From positions 1,302,001 through 1,366,000 of the forward strand of contig CAJVGD010000006.1 in NCBI GenBank assembly GCA_910890315.1: DNA of 64,000 bases, written 5' to 3'. Source of the stretch: Serendipita indica DSM 11827. Taxonomy: Eukaryota > Basidiomycota > Agaricomycetes > Sebacinales > Serendipitaceae. Position 1 is the first letter of the stretch. Each line of letters begins with the position of its first letter. The position numbers and the translations under genes were made by a program. The notes beneath the pieces are model-generated. The model searched no databases, was not told where the DNA came from, and saw nothing but the letters and a program-made list of their open reading frames with translations. Shown here piece after piece: positions 25,111 through 34,879 of the stretch.

Positions 25111-27686
25111 CTAGACTTTGACGCCATTGGGATGCATGATGGTTGGGAGGGTGGAGGTTCCGCGTTGGTCTTTGAATAGGTGAAAGTTATCAGGCGAGAC
25201 TATCCTTGCAAGGAAACGCAGGTCAGCAAAAAGGCAATCGTGAGGCACAAAAAAGGGAGAGGATAGAAAGCAAGGATAGCGATCGTGGGAAGAGGAAGGC
25301 TCAGAAGGCGGCGGAGAAGCACGACGAGTAGGGAAGAAGCAGCATCACTCACACCGATTAATGTCGGTCTCATGGCCAGCATACGACCCCGAGGGATCCA
25401 AGACGGGAGGGGTTTGAGTCGCACTTGCACTCGAGTGAGCTGACATGGTCGACGCCGCCGTCGACGGCCTCGGTTGGCCACTGAGCCCGCCAGCACCACC
25501 GCCGTGGGACGGTCCATGTGATGACGACGGCGGATGAGCTGCTGAACCGTTCATCCACCCAGATGTCTCCATCGAATCAAGGTTCCCGTTTGGGCCACTT
25601 CCGCCGGCGCTGTAAGCAAATTCGGCGTGCGAGCCGCTGAATCCCATGAAGGGTGGCGGATGAGCTCCCTGTGCGCCCGTCTCCTCTCCAATCGAGTCGA
25701 CTTGAGGAAGATTGCCAAAGGACCGTACCCTGTGGACCGTCGAATTATCTGGCGCCGTGACAGGGCGCCCGTCGTTATGAAGGTCATAGTAGGGTGCCGG
25801 ATACGGGGACACTGCCTGCGAATGTCTACGGGCTCTCCCAATGCGTAAATGACTGGGCGGGAGGGGTGGGCCATTGGGGGCAATGGCACTCCCGGGTCGG
25901 CTATGAGAAGACTGGGGGCGAGCCGTGTTCATCATCGTTGGCGTAAGAGGTCTCCCGGCACTTGATCTGGGCCGGCCGTATTCGCCATTCATGTCATCGT
26001 ATGGGATCGACATGGAGGAAGCCACCGAGTAGCCTGTGGTTGGACGGCTGTCAGGCGAGGCATTTCCTGGTCCTATAGAGTGGTCAACACAATCTCAAAA
26101 AAACGCGCTTGTTTTCGTAACGCACCAGAGTTGCCCGTCTGGAGGGGTGGCAAAAATGACCAGTTTGGATGCGATCCTCCTTGTTCCGGATAAGGGTAAG
26201 CAGAATTCTGCGACGAGCCTGGGCCGCCAGACATGAACAACGGAGCGCCATCGCGGCCAGATGCGGTGTAGCCGGTTGGATGCGCCGAGTAACTTCCTGG
26301 AGCGAGATGGTGTGGGCTGTTAGGGTCGTCTGGCGTCGCGGGCGTGAGCGGATGCAGCAAGTTGCCATGTGACGAGCGGTGATGGAGCGTGTTACCGCTG
26401 GCGTGTGGACCCACATAGGAAGAATGTGGGCCGCTTGGGTACAATGGCATCTCATTCGACGTCGAAAGAGGGGCCAGAGGTGGGAGGGCTTGTCGGGCGT
26501 GCGCCTGACCAAATGGTGTCGCGCTTTGCCATGTAGGTTGTGGCTGAGTGTATGATCCGGGTGCAGAAAATCCTCGAGCGCGACCCTGAAGAGAATCTGA
26601 GACAAGGGGCCCCGGAGTGGGTAGAACGTGATAGACAACTCACGGCAATACGCGGGGCACCAGAGGTGAGGGCCGCTTCCTCTGGCCTTTTGCGCGGTTT
26701 AGGGAGTCTGGGAGGGACTCTACGCTTGAAATTTGCAATGACGTCGGCGGGAGAGTTGCGACGCAGGGTGGGATGTGCTGCAAAAAGAGGGTAGGGTGAG
26801 ATAACCAACCTAGATGGGGACGCAGATGTGAGAGGGACGTACACCAAGTGCTCGCGTCTGGATCGTCAATCGTCGAGTCGATGTTTCGCAGATTGACCTT
26901 GCGCATAAAGCCATAGATCTGACATGGGAAATGAGTCCATCTGGAGATGCGGGACCGGTGGCAGCCAATGGGACGATCGGAAGATGGACAGATGGAAGAA
27001 GCATGCGGAAGGACGAGACGCGGGTTGGGATAGCGGGTGTGAGGAAGAAGCAACCAGAGGCAAGATACGCACATTGAGCTGGCGGGAAAAACTCGCAAAG
27101 CGGGATTGTCGGTAGACAGAGGGAAGAACATGAAGAGCAAGCTGCTCGGGACGTTCTACGATGATATGTTCGCCAGCGGCATCCCAACGAATCATGTGGT
27201 GATTCTCCGGACGCTCGAGCAAACTGCGGGACCCGCGGTAATTATGCGTGACAGTGGCGGGTTGGGGGGGAATTCGTGCGTTTGTGGAATTGTTGGACGA
27301 GAGCGGCCGTCGAATGCGGGTGGTTCCCACATTGAGATAAAACAGAGTTGGACAGCAGCAGGGTCGGGTTGGGAAGACGACCGGCAAGAATGGACGCAAT
27401 CGGGGGAGGGATGAAGAGACGAATAGGGAAAAATAGTGAAAAAATATCAAATATCAGAATTGTACACAGAGAAGACGAGAGAAACAACGTACGCATATAG
27501 TTTTGTGAGGAACGTAGCCTGTGGGCGGCTCTCGTTTTTCGAGGGCTCCCCGAGCGCGTTTGCGAGCTGGGCGGCGCGCTGGGCGTCGTCGTTGTCCATA
27601 GCGTTTGGTAGACCGTTCTGGAGATCACCCAGAGAGGGGAGCTGGCTGCTCGGGGCCTGGTTGGGGATGAGACTGCCGTTGAACAT
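25111..27686 (-). CDS. HSF-type transcription factor
   Basis: Nuclear DNA-binding protein of the heat-shock-factor fold (Hsf1/Skn7/Mga1-Sfl1 group). It starts MFNGSLIPNQAPSSQLPSLG at 27686, with FLTKLY at the first intron. The second exon gives LERPENHHMIRWDAAGEHII (the W of the HSF core), then VLPSVYRQSRFASFSRQLN, the recognition helix, and after an intron IYGFMRKVNL. SPADVIANFKRRVPPRLPKP ends the domain. The remaining ~500 residues are low-complexity, rich in S, P, G and H, with no visible HR-A/B coiled coil, which argues against canonical Hsf1 and for a Mga1/Sfl1-like regulator. A last short exon, reached over a 100+ base intron, adds SPDNFHLFKDQRGTSTLPTI and ends HPNGVKV. Regulon unknown. 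Confidence 0.85.
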
Positions 27687-29017
27687 GGGCCGCTGGAGCT
27701 AAAGGGGCAATCGCGGGAGGATACTGAGCACTTGTAGGCGACTTTGGACGCGTACTAGCGACGTAGAACTGCTGCACAAGTTGTCTAGAGCAGTCTGGGC
27801 GGTGCTGATCTTGCAGAGGCAAACGTAGTTCTGGGTCAAGAAGCAACAACGCAGCTTCTTTTTTGGCCACAACACTAAACTCGCCCACAATTTCCATGTC
27901 ACAATTACTGCCACAAGTATTGCACCCGGCCTTGTTGCTGCCCGAGAGCGACTCCCAAACGACCGTCGCCAGTCGCCATAACTAGATAATGCTAACGAGC
28001 TGGTGGACTGGTGGTGATACACCGTCCATTAACATGGTTTGATAGCCAGCCTTGCACATCTCCCACGCTCCGAGCTTTCCACAAGGCGATTCCCCCCCGT
28101 GTTTTACCAGCGAAGCGCTTCGCGAACACCTCTCGAGTTTCACAACCAATCGCATGAAACAGTCACCCAGCTACTGTGCAAAATATAATCAGATTGTCAA
28201 GGAGTGTGGGGACTGAGAGCGCTGCGCTCGACGACAACGATAACGCCGTCAAGACTTCTCTCTTGTCGCTGCTAATCGACACTAAACAAGTACATAGTCA
28301 CACACGCGAGAACGAGATCAAAATAAGACCGAGGCAGAGGGCAAGAAGGGGTAGAGTGGGATGGAGCGTGCCAGGTTAGCTCACGAGGGTCTCGACGACC
28401 CAAGCCAGCGTCCGCCTCGCCGACTCGTAATGTATAGGAGGATGAGAAGTATCTTCTTAGGTGTGCATAGGGAGCAAGAAAAACGATGCAGAGATGGAGG
28501 ACCTTGCTGGGACCATGCGCCGGGCTGAAGGGAGAAGGATCGGTGACGGGACGGCGGAGATTGCTTACGTGGGGCGATCTCGCAAATACAACCGTCGCAT
28601 CTGCTAGAATTCGTGGCGTCCCAGTCCATCATGGTTCGATATAAGCGAGAATCGCAGCCGGCTATGGTTCTCGCAGAGGAAAGCGGCGTCCGTATGCATA
28701 CTGACCGAGAAGTAAAAGTCACTTCTCATCCCGAGTCGATGGATTGGAAAAAAAAAGGGGGAGAAAGGGTAGAGAGAGATAAGGCCCCAGGGTATGCGGG
28801 AGTTTGCGGAATGGTACTTGATCGTCGTCCGTTTGGTGTTGTCAGAATAAAAACCGAAGAAAGAATTTGGCGAGGTAGGAGAATGAAAGCAACCGCGCTT
28901 TGCGATAAAACAAAGGGTTTCTTGTATGAATTTTTTCCCGTATTTTCTCAATGTTTTTGGTGTTCTTTTTTGGGTGAAACTACTTCTTTGCAATTTGGCA
29001 GAACCGTCGATCAAGTC
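27687..29017. other. Gene-free stretch, about 1.3 kb
   Basis: Upstream region of the HSF-type gene and downstream region of the glutamine-rich gene. Minus frames at 27699-28022 and 28381-29014 have no domain and do not splice plausibly into either neighbour. Nothing else seen. Confidence 0.45.
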
Positions 29018-30352
29018 TCAGAACGCCTCGACGAGTGTCGACATTTGTCCGATAACAAGAGGCGCGCTAGCAGTCCTCTTTCCACGCGTGGCAAAGTTCT
29101 TGACCGTCAACTCTTCCGCACCAGCAGGGGGTCCACGAGGTTGGCGCAACGGCACACTCGGGCGCACGGTCACCACTGGCTTCCTGTAACTGTCTCCAGA
29201 TGAATTGGACCCAGTCGGCGAAGGCGGCTTGACAATTGTCCTCGGATAACCTTGGTCAATCTCAATGTTGGACATGGCAACTTCGAGATCCTTGATACGC
29301 AGAGCCTGAGGGCGGTACTTTGGAACTGCACCATCCCTGGTCGGAGGAGAGTACCTAGCAACCTGCTCTGGGGACGCAATTTCGATGCTCGCAGGGGATT
29401 GGCGACCCAAGGACTTGGGTGGGCTGACGCTACGAGGCTGCGTCCCGGCGGCATTCGAGGGGCGTCTCCAAGAAGTTGCCGCATCAGACTTGGATGCCAC
29501 GGGTGTCGATCCCGAAGTGACACCGCCGAGTGTGACACCACCAGAGATGACCACGGTCGTCGAAGGCGTTGCAGGGACTGGAGGAGCAAGCTCGGGCGTC
29601 TCGTTGGGGAGCTTGAATGTGGGAGCATTCGGATTCAAGCCCGACGACAAGGAGCGGCTTCCAAACTTGCCTCCGAGTGCAGCGGTCATTGGCATCGAGC
29701 TATATTCATTCTCCTCGATGATAGGCGACCGTTCGTGGGCATACTGAGTTGGAGGGCTCAGACCAAGATCAAACGATGTCTGGGTGGGTCCTGCAGTGGA
29801 TGGGATGCGGCTGGTGTTACGGACGGAAGCCTGCCTCTGGTTGATGGCCATGGCGACTTGCTGCTGAAGAGCAATCTCGGCTTGAAGCTTTTGCGCCTGT
29901 TGTTGCTGGGCAACCTACATTGCGAATTAGATTCATTCCAAGAGATTTCATTCAGAACTCACCATAGCTTGCATGAGCTGGAGCTGAAGGAGCTGAGACT
30001 GCATGGGATCCATCGGGTTGAGCTGCATGCCCGGCATGCCTCCCATCGCAGCGAGCTGAGCCTGCTGCAAAAGGAGCTGTTGCTGCTGCTGCTGCTGCTG
30101 ATGGGCCTGGTGCTGCTGCTGCTGGAACCGAGGAGCGCGCCCGTCGATTGCGGCGGTCATGGGGACGCCATACTGATACGGATTCTGGTTATCAAGAGCG
30201 TCCTCGTAGACTGTCTGGTGATGGAGGCCACTGGCAAAGCGAGGGGGCTGGAAGGAGCCTCCGATCGCAGCCGTCTGTGGGATTGGACTGGTGCGAACAC
30301 CGCCCGTGCGCAGACCGGACAATAGCGAGGCGCGATTGTTGGCAGACGACAT
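29018..30352 (-). CDS. Glutamine-rich low-complexity protein, unrecognised
   Basis: Two exons (30352-29965 and about 29914-29018) joined in phase by a ~50-base GTGAGT...TGTAG intron; about 425 residues. It starts MSSANNRASLLSGLRTGGVR. Two short repeats are notable: RTSPIPQTAAIGG, YGVPMTAAIDGRAPRF and SSMPMTAALGGKFGSR share a (P)MTAA(I/L)(D/G)G motif spaced through the protein. A polyglutamine tract (FQQQQHQAHQQQQ) and a Q/L/A-rich helical region follow, then a Ser/Pro-rich half containing RIKDLEVAMSNIEIDQGYPR. It ends KNFATRGKRTASAPLVIGQM with TLVEAF, which looks like a conserved C-terminal motif. It has no membrane segment or enzyme domain. Such composition is common in RNA-binding or signalling adaptors, but I cannot name a family. 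Confidence 0.72.
30077..30125. repeat. CAG/CTG microsatellite encoding polyglutamine
   Basis: Two runs of CTG units (plus strand) separated by about 10 bases. On the coding (minus) strand they are CAG codons for Gln in the protein at 29018-30352. This tract is likely to be length-variable between strains. Confidence 0.85.
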
Positions 30353-30839
30353 TATTGAGTAGATATTTGATGACTATCAATAGCAAATAAGTAAGCGTCA
30401 CGGAAGAAATCTAGGCGGCAGCGGAGGCCACCAGTCGGGCTACGCACAAGGCGGACGGCGGGTCGGTCGGTGGTGCGCAAATAAACGCAAAAAAAGTTAA
30501 TTCTGAGAAACTCGACGAGTAGAAGGAGGCTCTTGTGAATCCGAGGTCAATGGCGGTGGGCGCTGGCCGTGGAGCTGGCGAGTGCGCGAGGGATTATCAA
30601 GGATTTGGGATACTAGACGAGTGCCAAGTGGATCGATGCGAAGAAAGTTGAAGTTGATAAGTAGACAACGGCGAACGAGAAATTCCAGCGAAAACCCTAT
30701 GCTCTGGTAGAGGTCCAAGGAGCAGAGGGACCAGCTTGAATTGGCGCCGCTTGCAGCTGGATGCTGTGACGATGCAGCGCCTGATCAAGTAAAATATATA
30801 CATGCTCATAACCTACATGGAGATGATCCCACAGCGCCC
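30353..30839. other. Intergenic stretch, nothing recognised
   Basis: About 490 bases upstream of the glutamine-rich gene and downstream of TRAPPC2. Short minus frames have no support. Probably promoter and 3' UTR. Confidence 0.5.
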
Positions 30840-31622
30840 TCAGAGCCACTTCTTAGCACTCGCCCGTACCCGTGCGTCAAAGACGGTGCTGCGTATCGTC
30901 CGGTCCGACCGGTGGAATGGATTCATTGCCGTCTAGACGTCGTCAATCAACGCTTAGTCCCGCACGAGCCGAGCACCCAGCGCGGCGTTGCCATCCGTCC
31001 ACTCCGGCCACTTACCTTGACATACAGCTCCCACACCTCCATGAAGAATGACCGAATGCCTTCATCGTTCTTGGCTTCGTGTAGCAGAACAAACTTCATG
31101 TCTGTAAACCTATTAGAGAGTAATTACGCTTGGAATAAAGAGTCTGCGCACTTCCAGGAGTAACAAACGCCGAGACGGTCCATTCATTGAATTTGTCGAT
31201 CGACTTGAGGTACCTGAAATACGCTTTAGGCCTCTGCCACTGACAATATCAGAAACACTCACATTGCACTATTGCTAACCATCATCTCTTCAATAACGTC
31301 AAGACTAGCATTCGCTATCATCTGGATCACATGTCGGTCCTGTCCAGCGCCGATTTTGGGTGCGCCATTCTGCGTCGAGGCCTGAAGAGAGTTGGATAAG
31401 TTGTGCTTGCCCGGCCAAATCTTAGATGATCAAACCAACGGTTCCAACAGACTGAGCACCACTGAGTGCTGTTAATGTGCCCGAAAATGGCGCGGTACTC
31501 CAAGATGGCAAGTTGGATGAGAGCGTGCTCCCGCTCGATGGCGCGGTAGATTTCGTCGACTGATGAGCCAGAGAGTATATTGGAGTGTCTGTTGGTGATA
31601 GCAGAAACAAGTGATGAGACAT
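30840..31622 (-). CDS. TRAPPC2: TRAPP subunit 2 (Trs20/sedlin)
   Basis: Core subunit of the TRAPP tethering complexes that activate Rab1/Ypt1 in ER-Golgi traffic. It starts MSHHLFLLSPTDTPIYSLA, followed by a Ser/Thr-rich insertion of about 45 residues before the conserved helix, longer than in yeast or human. Then KIGAGQDRHVIQMIANASLD, YLKSIDKFNEWTVSAFVTPG, NMKFVLLHEAKNDEGIRSFF with MEVWELYVK, and the last exon NPFHRSDRTIRSTVFDARVR with ASAKKWL. The aligned segment order matches human sedlin exactly. Five exons, all junctions in phase (the first donor is GTTGGT). The Asp of the conserved D-x-F-N-E-W core is present. The divergent partner is RPB12, 62 bp away. Confidence 0.87.
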
Positions 31623-31684
31623 TGGAGCTAGGAATCGGTGGTTGTGGTCACGGTCCAAGCTTTGCCCCTGACCACTCCGCCACC
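31623..31684. promoter_or_regulatory. 62-bp divergent promoter TRAPPC2/RPB12
   Basis: The start codons of two housekeeping genes are separated by 62 bp. The interval contains a perfect 7-bp inverted repeat, gtggtca (31644-31650) and tgaccac (31669-31675). This is the kind of site a dimeric factor could bind from either side; that role is inference. Confidence 0.5.
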
Positions 31685-32008
31685 ATGGATCACCAGATGG
31701 TCACAGACGACAATAATCAGACGGAAAAGCAGGGAGCAAACTATGGAGGATACCAGGCAAGACCACGGAATGATGTCCAGTACCTCTGTGCCGGCAAGTT
31801 GCAAGTTTTCAAAGTCTGCGACTTGTCATCTCACTGTGTACAGATTGTGGTGTTGAAAACGACATTCGACCACGAGAACCGATACGCTGCAAGGCGTGTG
31901 GTCACCGTATCATGTACAAGAAGCGCACGAGCAAAAGTAAGCAGTCCCAAAAAACAGATGCTGTTCTTCCTAACTGCTTTTTCAGTGGTTCAATTCGAAG
32001 CACGATGA
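31685..32008 (+). CDS. RPB12: RNA polymerases I/II/III subunit RPABC4 (Rpb12)
   Basis: Small zinc-binding subunit common to all three nuclear RNA polymerases. It starts [17 protein letters not shown] in a CCACC-ATGG context. Exon 1 ends VQYLCAG-, exon 2 gives [20 protein letters not shown] and [11 protein letters not shown], exon 3 gives MVQFEAR. The four zinc cysteines (CADC and CKAC) and the terminal R-T-x-x-MVxFEAR are diagnostic. Intron 1 (31794-31843) begins with GC rather than GT; using any nearby GT would delete the first zinc cysteine, so the GC donor is well supported. The protein is about 75 residues, usual for the family. Confidence 0.93.
   Translation: MDHQMVTDDNNQTEKQGANYGGYQARPRNDVQYLCAGKLQVFKVCDLSSHCVQIVVLKTTFDHENRYAARRVVTVSCTRSARAKVSSPKKQMLFFLTAFSVVQFEAR
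31794..31843 (+). other. GC-AG intron in RPB12
   Basis: 50-base intron with donor G|GCAAGTT and acceptor TACAG. The spliced frame restores Leu-Cys-Ala-Asp-Cys, the first zinc pair of Rpb12. Confidence 0.85.
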
Positions 32009-32207
32009 TATAGATTGTATTCTTCTGGCATTGGGCTTTGAGCAGTGAACACGACTAGTTTTACGAAGAAAGGCGCGCGACAAACATGAGTGAGGTATCG
32101 AGACTGTGGGTCCCTGGAACACGACAAACAAGACAGAGGCGATCAAGAGAAACAAGAAGAGGTGCGGACAGCATAGGAGGAGCGATAAGAGGGAGCAAGT
32201 TCTCCCA

Positions 32208-32915
32208 TTACCAACTCTTGAGATCCCTCATATAGAGGTTGACAACGCAGGATACTGGGATCTCATCGATGACATCCCCTTGGTATTGACCAGCGGGGTG
32301 GATAGTGAGGACACCGCCCTTTTCTTCGTAAAAGGCGGCACACTGGACACTGTTGTCAGGTTTGCGGCACCAGCACTGAACGCGGTTAGTTGTGAGATCA
32401 CGCAAGGGAGAGAGGATTTGCATACGATCATGTCCTGCAAATGCTCGTTGCTTCGGATCCAAAAGAAGCTGCGGCCGTTGAGGGTAAACTCTCGTGCACT
32501 TAAACCCATGTAAGATGAGATTGTCATGATGAGTAACATAAACATACTCTGGCGAACCCTCGACTCTCTTTCGAAATTCGTGCAAAGGAATACCGGATCC
32601 AATACCGCGTCCATTGTAGAAAGCGTTGGCACGCAAGAATATCGAAGAGCTGTGCATCGCTGGACTCCAGCGAATATGTCCAATCTGAGACGCGGTACGA
32701 TTGTGGATTTTGTAAACCATTGTAGCGCCGTTTGGACCTCTCGTAAACTGACACCAACGGTCAGAGGGGTTTCATTTTTAAGATCTATTGCGTAAATTGT
32801 GACGTACGCGATAGCGAGGGACAAAATCTCCCGTTTCGCTGTGCGTATCGAGCGTAGATTCGATGACTGGTTCGCCACTCTTAAAGCTCCAGTTCATTAC
32901 AATACTTTGGGCCAT
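32208..32915 (-). CDS. DUF6593-type protein, copy 1
   Basis: Basidiomycete-specific family of unknown function, about 190 residues, soluble and mostly beta in appearance. My spliced model: MAQSIVMNWSFKSGEPVIES to FVPRYR; FTRGPNGATMVYKIHNRTAS, QIGHIRWSP and onward to RVEGSP; a GTATGT intron of about 45 bases; AREFTLNGRSFFWIRSNEHL with QDMI; a second intron; then CWCRKPDNSVQCAAFYEEKG, VLTIHPAG and VVNLYMRDLKSW. The pattern of a W-x-F opening, IxW at the first third, NGRSFFW and a final L-x-I...D-x-I-x-x-S segment fits what I remember of DUF6593. Reading through the introns gives longer but discordant frames. A diverged second copy lies just upstream at 33252-34100. Confidence 0.7.
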
Positions 32916-33251
32916 GCTTGCAGAGGCTTGGGGGGACTGGCTGGAGTCGAGGACGGTTGGCGGGCGGAAATCGCGAGGAGTGCGAGGGCAGAAACGTATC
33001 CGGGGGCCCGCCAGCCTTTTAAACACCAGGTCACGCCACAACCCAACGGCAGACGCCGTGTGCTTACGCCGGGACGAGATTGAGATCTGGGGTGTGTGGC
33101 GTGGATGGAGGTCGAGCAGAGCGCTAAATCGATAAAGTGAGAGGGCTTAAGATCCAGAGCAACGGTTAAGTTACTTGTTCAGGAAAGGAAGAAACAGACA
33201 AACGAGATGGCCGCAACCCACCGCTCAAGAAAAAAACGCCGCATCCTCGTG
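32916..33251. other. Spacer between the two DUF6593 genes
   Basis: About 340 bases, presumably promoter of copy 1 and 3' UTR of copy 2. Nothing else recognised. Confidence 0.5.
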
Positions 33252-34100
33252 TTACCAACAGTTTGTCTCCCGGAAGTAGAGATTCAACAGCAAGGTCACT
33301 ATCAATTCATCCATGATGAGTTGACCTTCTGTGGTTATTCGGAGTCGGTTCGTCGCGCTCTCGAAGTAGCATACATCCAAATTCGGGTAGACGGTCTGTG
33401 TGCACTGTAGCGATGATCAGGGTCGCAGGGGGAGGCGTGTTGAAAAGCACATACTAAGAGATCTTCCTTTCTTCTATCCCCTGGGGACCATTTGTAGTGT
33501 GAGTCCCCAGCCGAGAAATAGCGTGCTCTATTGGCGGTGTTGGCGCAGTTTCAGAGTCTGGAAGAGGGTATTACCTGCTATTCGGTCTCTCCGGATGCTT
33601 TTGTCGAAGATCAGAGACAGTTGCTCTCGAGTCCGCGGCCAGGAACTCGACCACTGAATCCGACGAGACCTCACCCCATTTGATCTGTGCAACCTGTATC
33701 ACCAAGCGTCAGACTCACGAGTAGCTGTGCGTCCAGGAGCACAACAGACGACTTCATATTGCTCTGTCACATAGTTGAGTCGAAGAACCCTTGTCAGAGG
33801 CATCTCGTTGGCCGCGTCATCCGGTGAATCGAACTAAAGTCCGATTAGACATGGACGATCAGTGAGTTCCCAGCTCCTTCGGTGGGACCCACCAAGGGGC
33901 CGTCGACGTACTCTATACATGTCAACCAGCTCTGCAGTCTTCCAGTGTAATGTGGCCACTGTCGAGTTGCGGATATCGTAGCCAGGATAGAATGTCCATT
34001 GAAGATCGAGGAAACCAGCTGGAGCGGCAGGCATTTCGATCAAACTTGGAGCCGAGGGTTTGTCAAAGTGCTCCAAGAAACCGACATTGGCCACTGCCAT
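33252..34100 (-). CDS. DUF6593-type protein, copy 2 (one junction unresolved)
   Basis: Paralogue of 32208-32915 with the same domain order. Segments seen in order: LDLQWTFYPGYDIRNSTVAT to VDMYR; FDSPDDAANEMPLTRVLRLN and YVTEQYEVV; VAQIKWGEVSSDSVVEFLAA; RYFSAGDSHYKWSPGDRRKE with DLL; CTQTVYPNLDVCYFESATNR, LRITTEGQ and NLYFRETNCW. Introns correspond in position to copy 1. One junction does not work cleanly: the exon ending RTAT has a perfect GTGAGT donor, but the next acceptor (GATACAG) lies only 25 bases on and leaves the phase off by one. An alternative GTCTGT donor restores the frame but drops about ten conserved residues. The gene may be decaying, mis-sequenced or spliced in a way I cannot see. 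The start at 34100 (MAVANVGFLEH) is uncertain; 34034 (MPAAPAGFLD) is equally possible. Confidence 0.62.
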
Positions 34101-34879
34101 TTGTACCCCCAGGACATGAGGTGACCGACTCAACTGCCAGAAGGGCCGTAGAAAACGAACTGCAGTCCTATCGTGGAATCAACGGCTTCGTCGTATCCCG
34201 TGTTTCCGTCCTGCGAGGCATTGAATAGGGTTGAGTAGGATCGAGCCTTGAGGGAGCAGCGAGGCATGCATCGAAAGGCAATCTCCAGTCCGCGTCTGCC
34301 AGTTCCGCGCCGGCTGAATTACTATCCAAGTGCGGTAGCGACGTGTCCCCCCGCCTGCACCAGGCCAGGACCGTTGAGCAGCCAGTGCTCCTATATCAGC
34401 CCCACCAAGCGATCGACAGTGCGCATACTCCCCTGCCCAGGTTGACTGGCAGCTCACTCTTTACAGTACTATCAGATGGTGCAGCTGTGCATGGAGGTCA
34501 ATCTCGACGCTGGTCACGCCGTACCTCTTCAATCCATAAGAGCCCGCAGCCCTGAGGGCAGCCAGCCCCGCACCTCAGGTTGAGGTTTACGTCGGCAACC
34601 GCTTCAGAGATAATCGTTCATTACCCTCTCTTTTGTCGGCCAACGCCTCGCAAGCCGCACGGAGAGTTCCGAATCCTTGTCGCTTGCAACGTGTTTCGAC
34701 CCGGATGAACCAAGGCATGTTGATGGAAACGGCTAGTCACATCAGATTAAAGCTATCGTTGCTGGACCACGCGTTCTACCACACCCTTCTATCGAGAAGA
34801 TGTCAGTTGCCTCTATCTTGGCCGGAGGAAGGGCGGGATGCAAACCAAGAAACAGAGGTCACGAGGGATCTATTCCCGC
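34101..34879. other. Intergenic stretch, about 780 bases
   Basis: Between DUF6593 copy 2 and POLD2. A minus-strand patch at about 34140-34240 (SQDGNTGYDEAVDSTIGLQF) reads like coding sequence but stops immediately and does not splice into the gene downstream. No other feature seen. Confidence 0.4.

Noticed and set aside
27699-28022. Minus-strand frame upstream of the HSF-type gene
   Set aside because: Considered as extra N-terminal exons; composition is not protein-like and the ATG at 27686 opens a good N terminus without it.
29252-30325. Plus-strand open frame of 357 codons
   Set aside because: It is the antisense of the glutamine-rich gene; its Leu-rich and Arg-rich runs come from CAG repeats read backwards, and the minus frame splices cleanly.
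32228-32878. Minus-strand open frame of 216 codons over the first DUF6593 gene
   Set aside because: It runs through introns; only its middle part (NGRSFFW) is in the true frame, and the spliced model fits the paralogue better.
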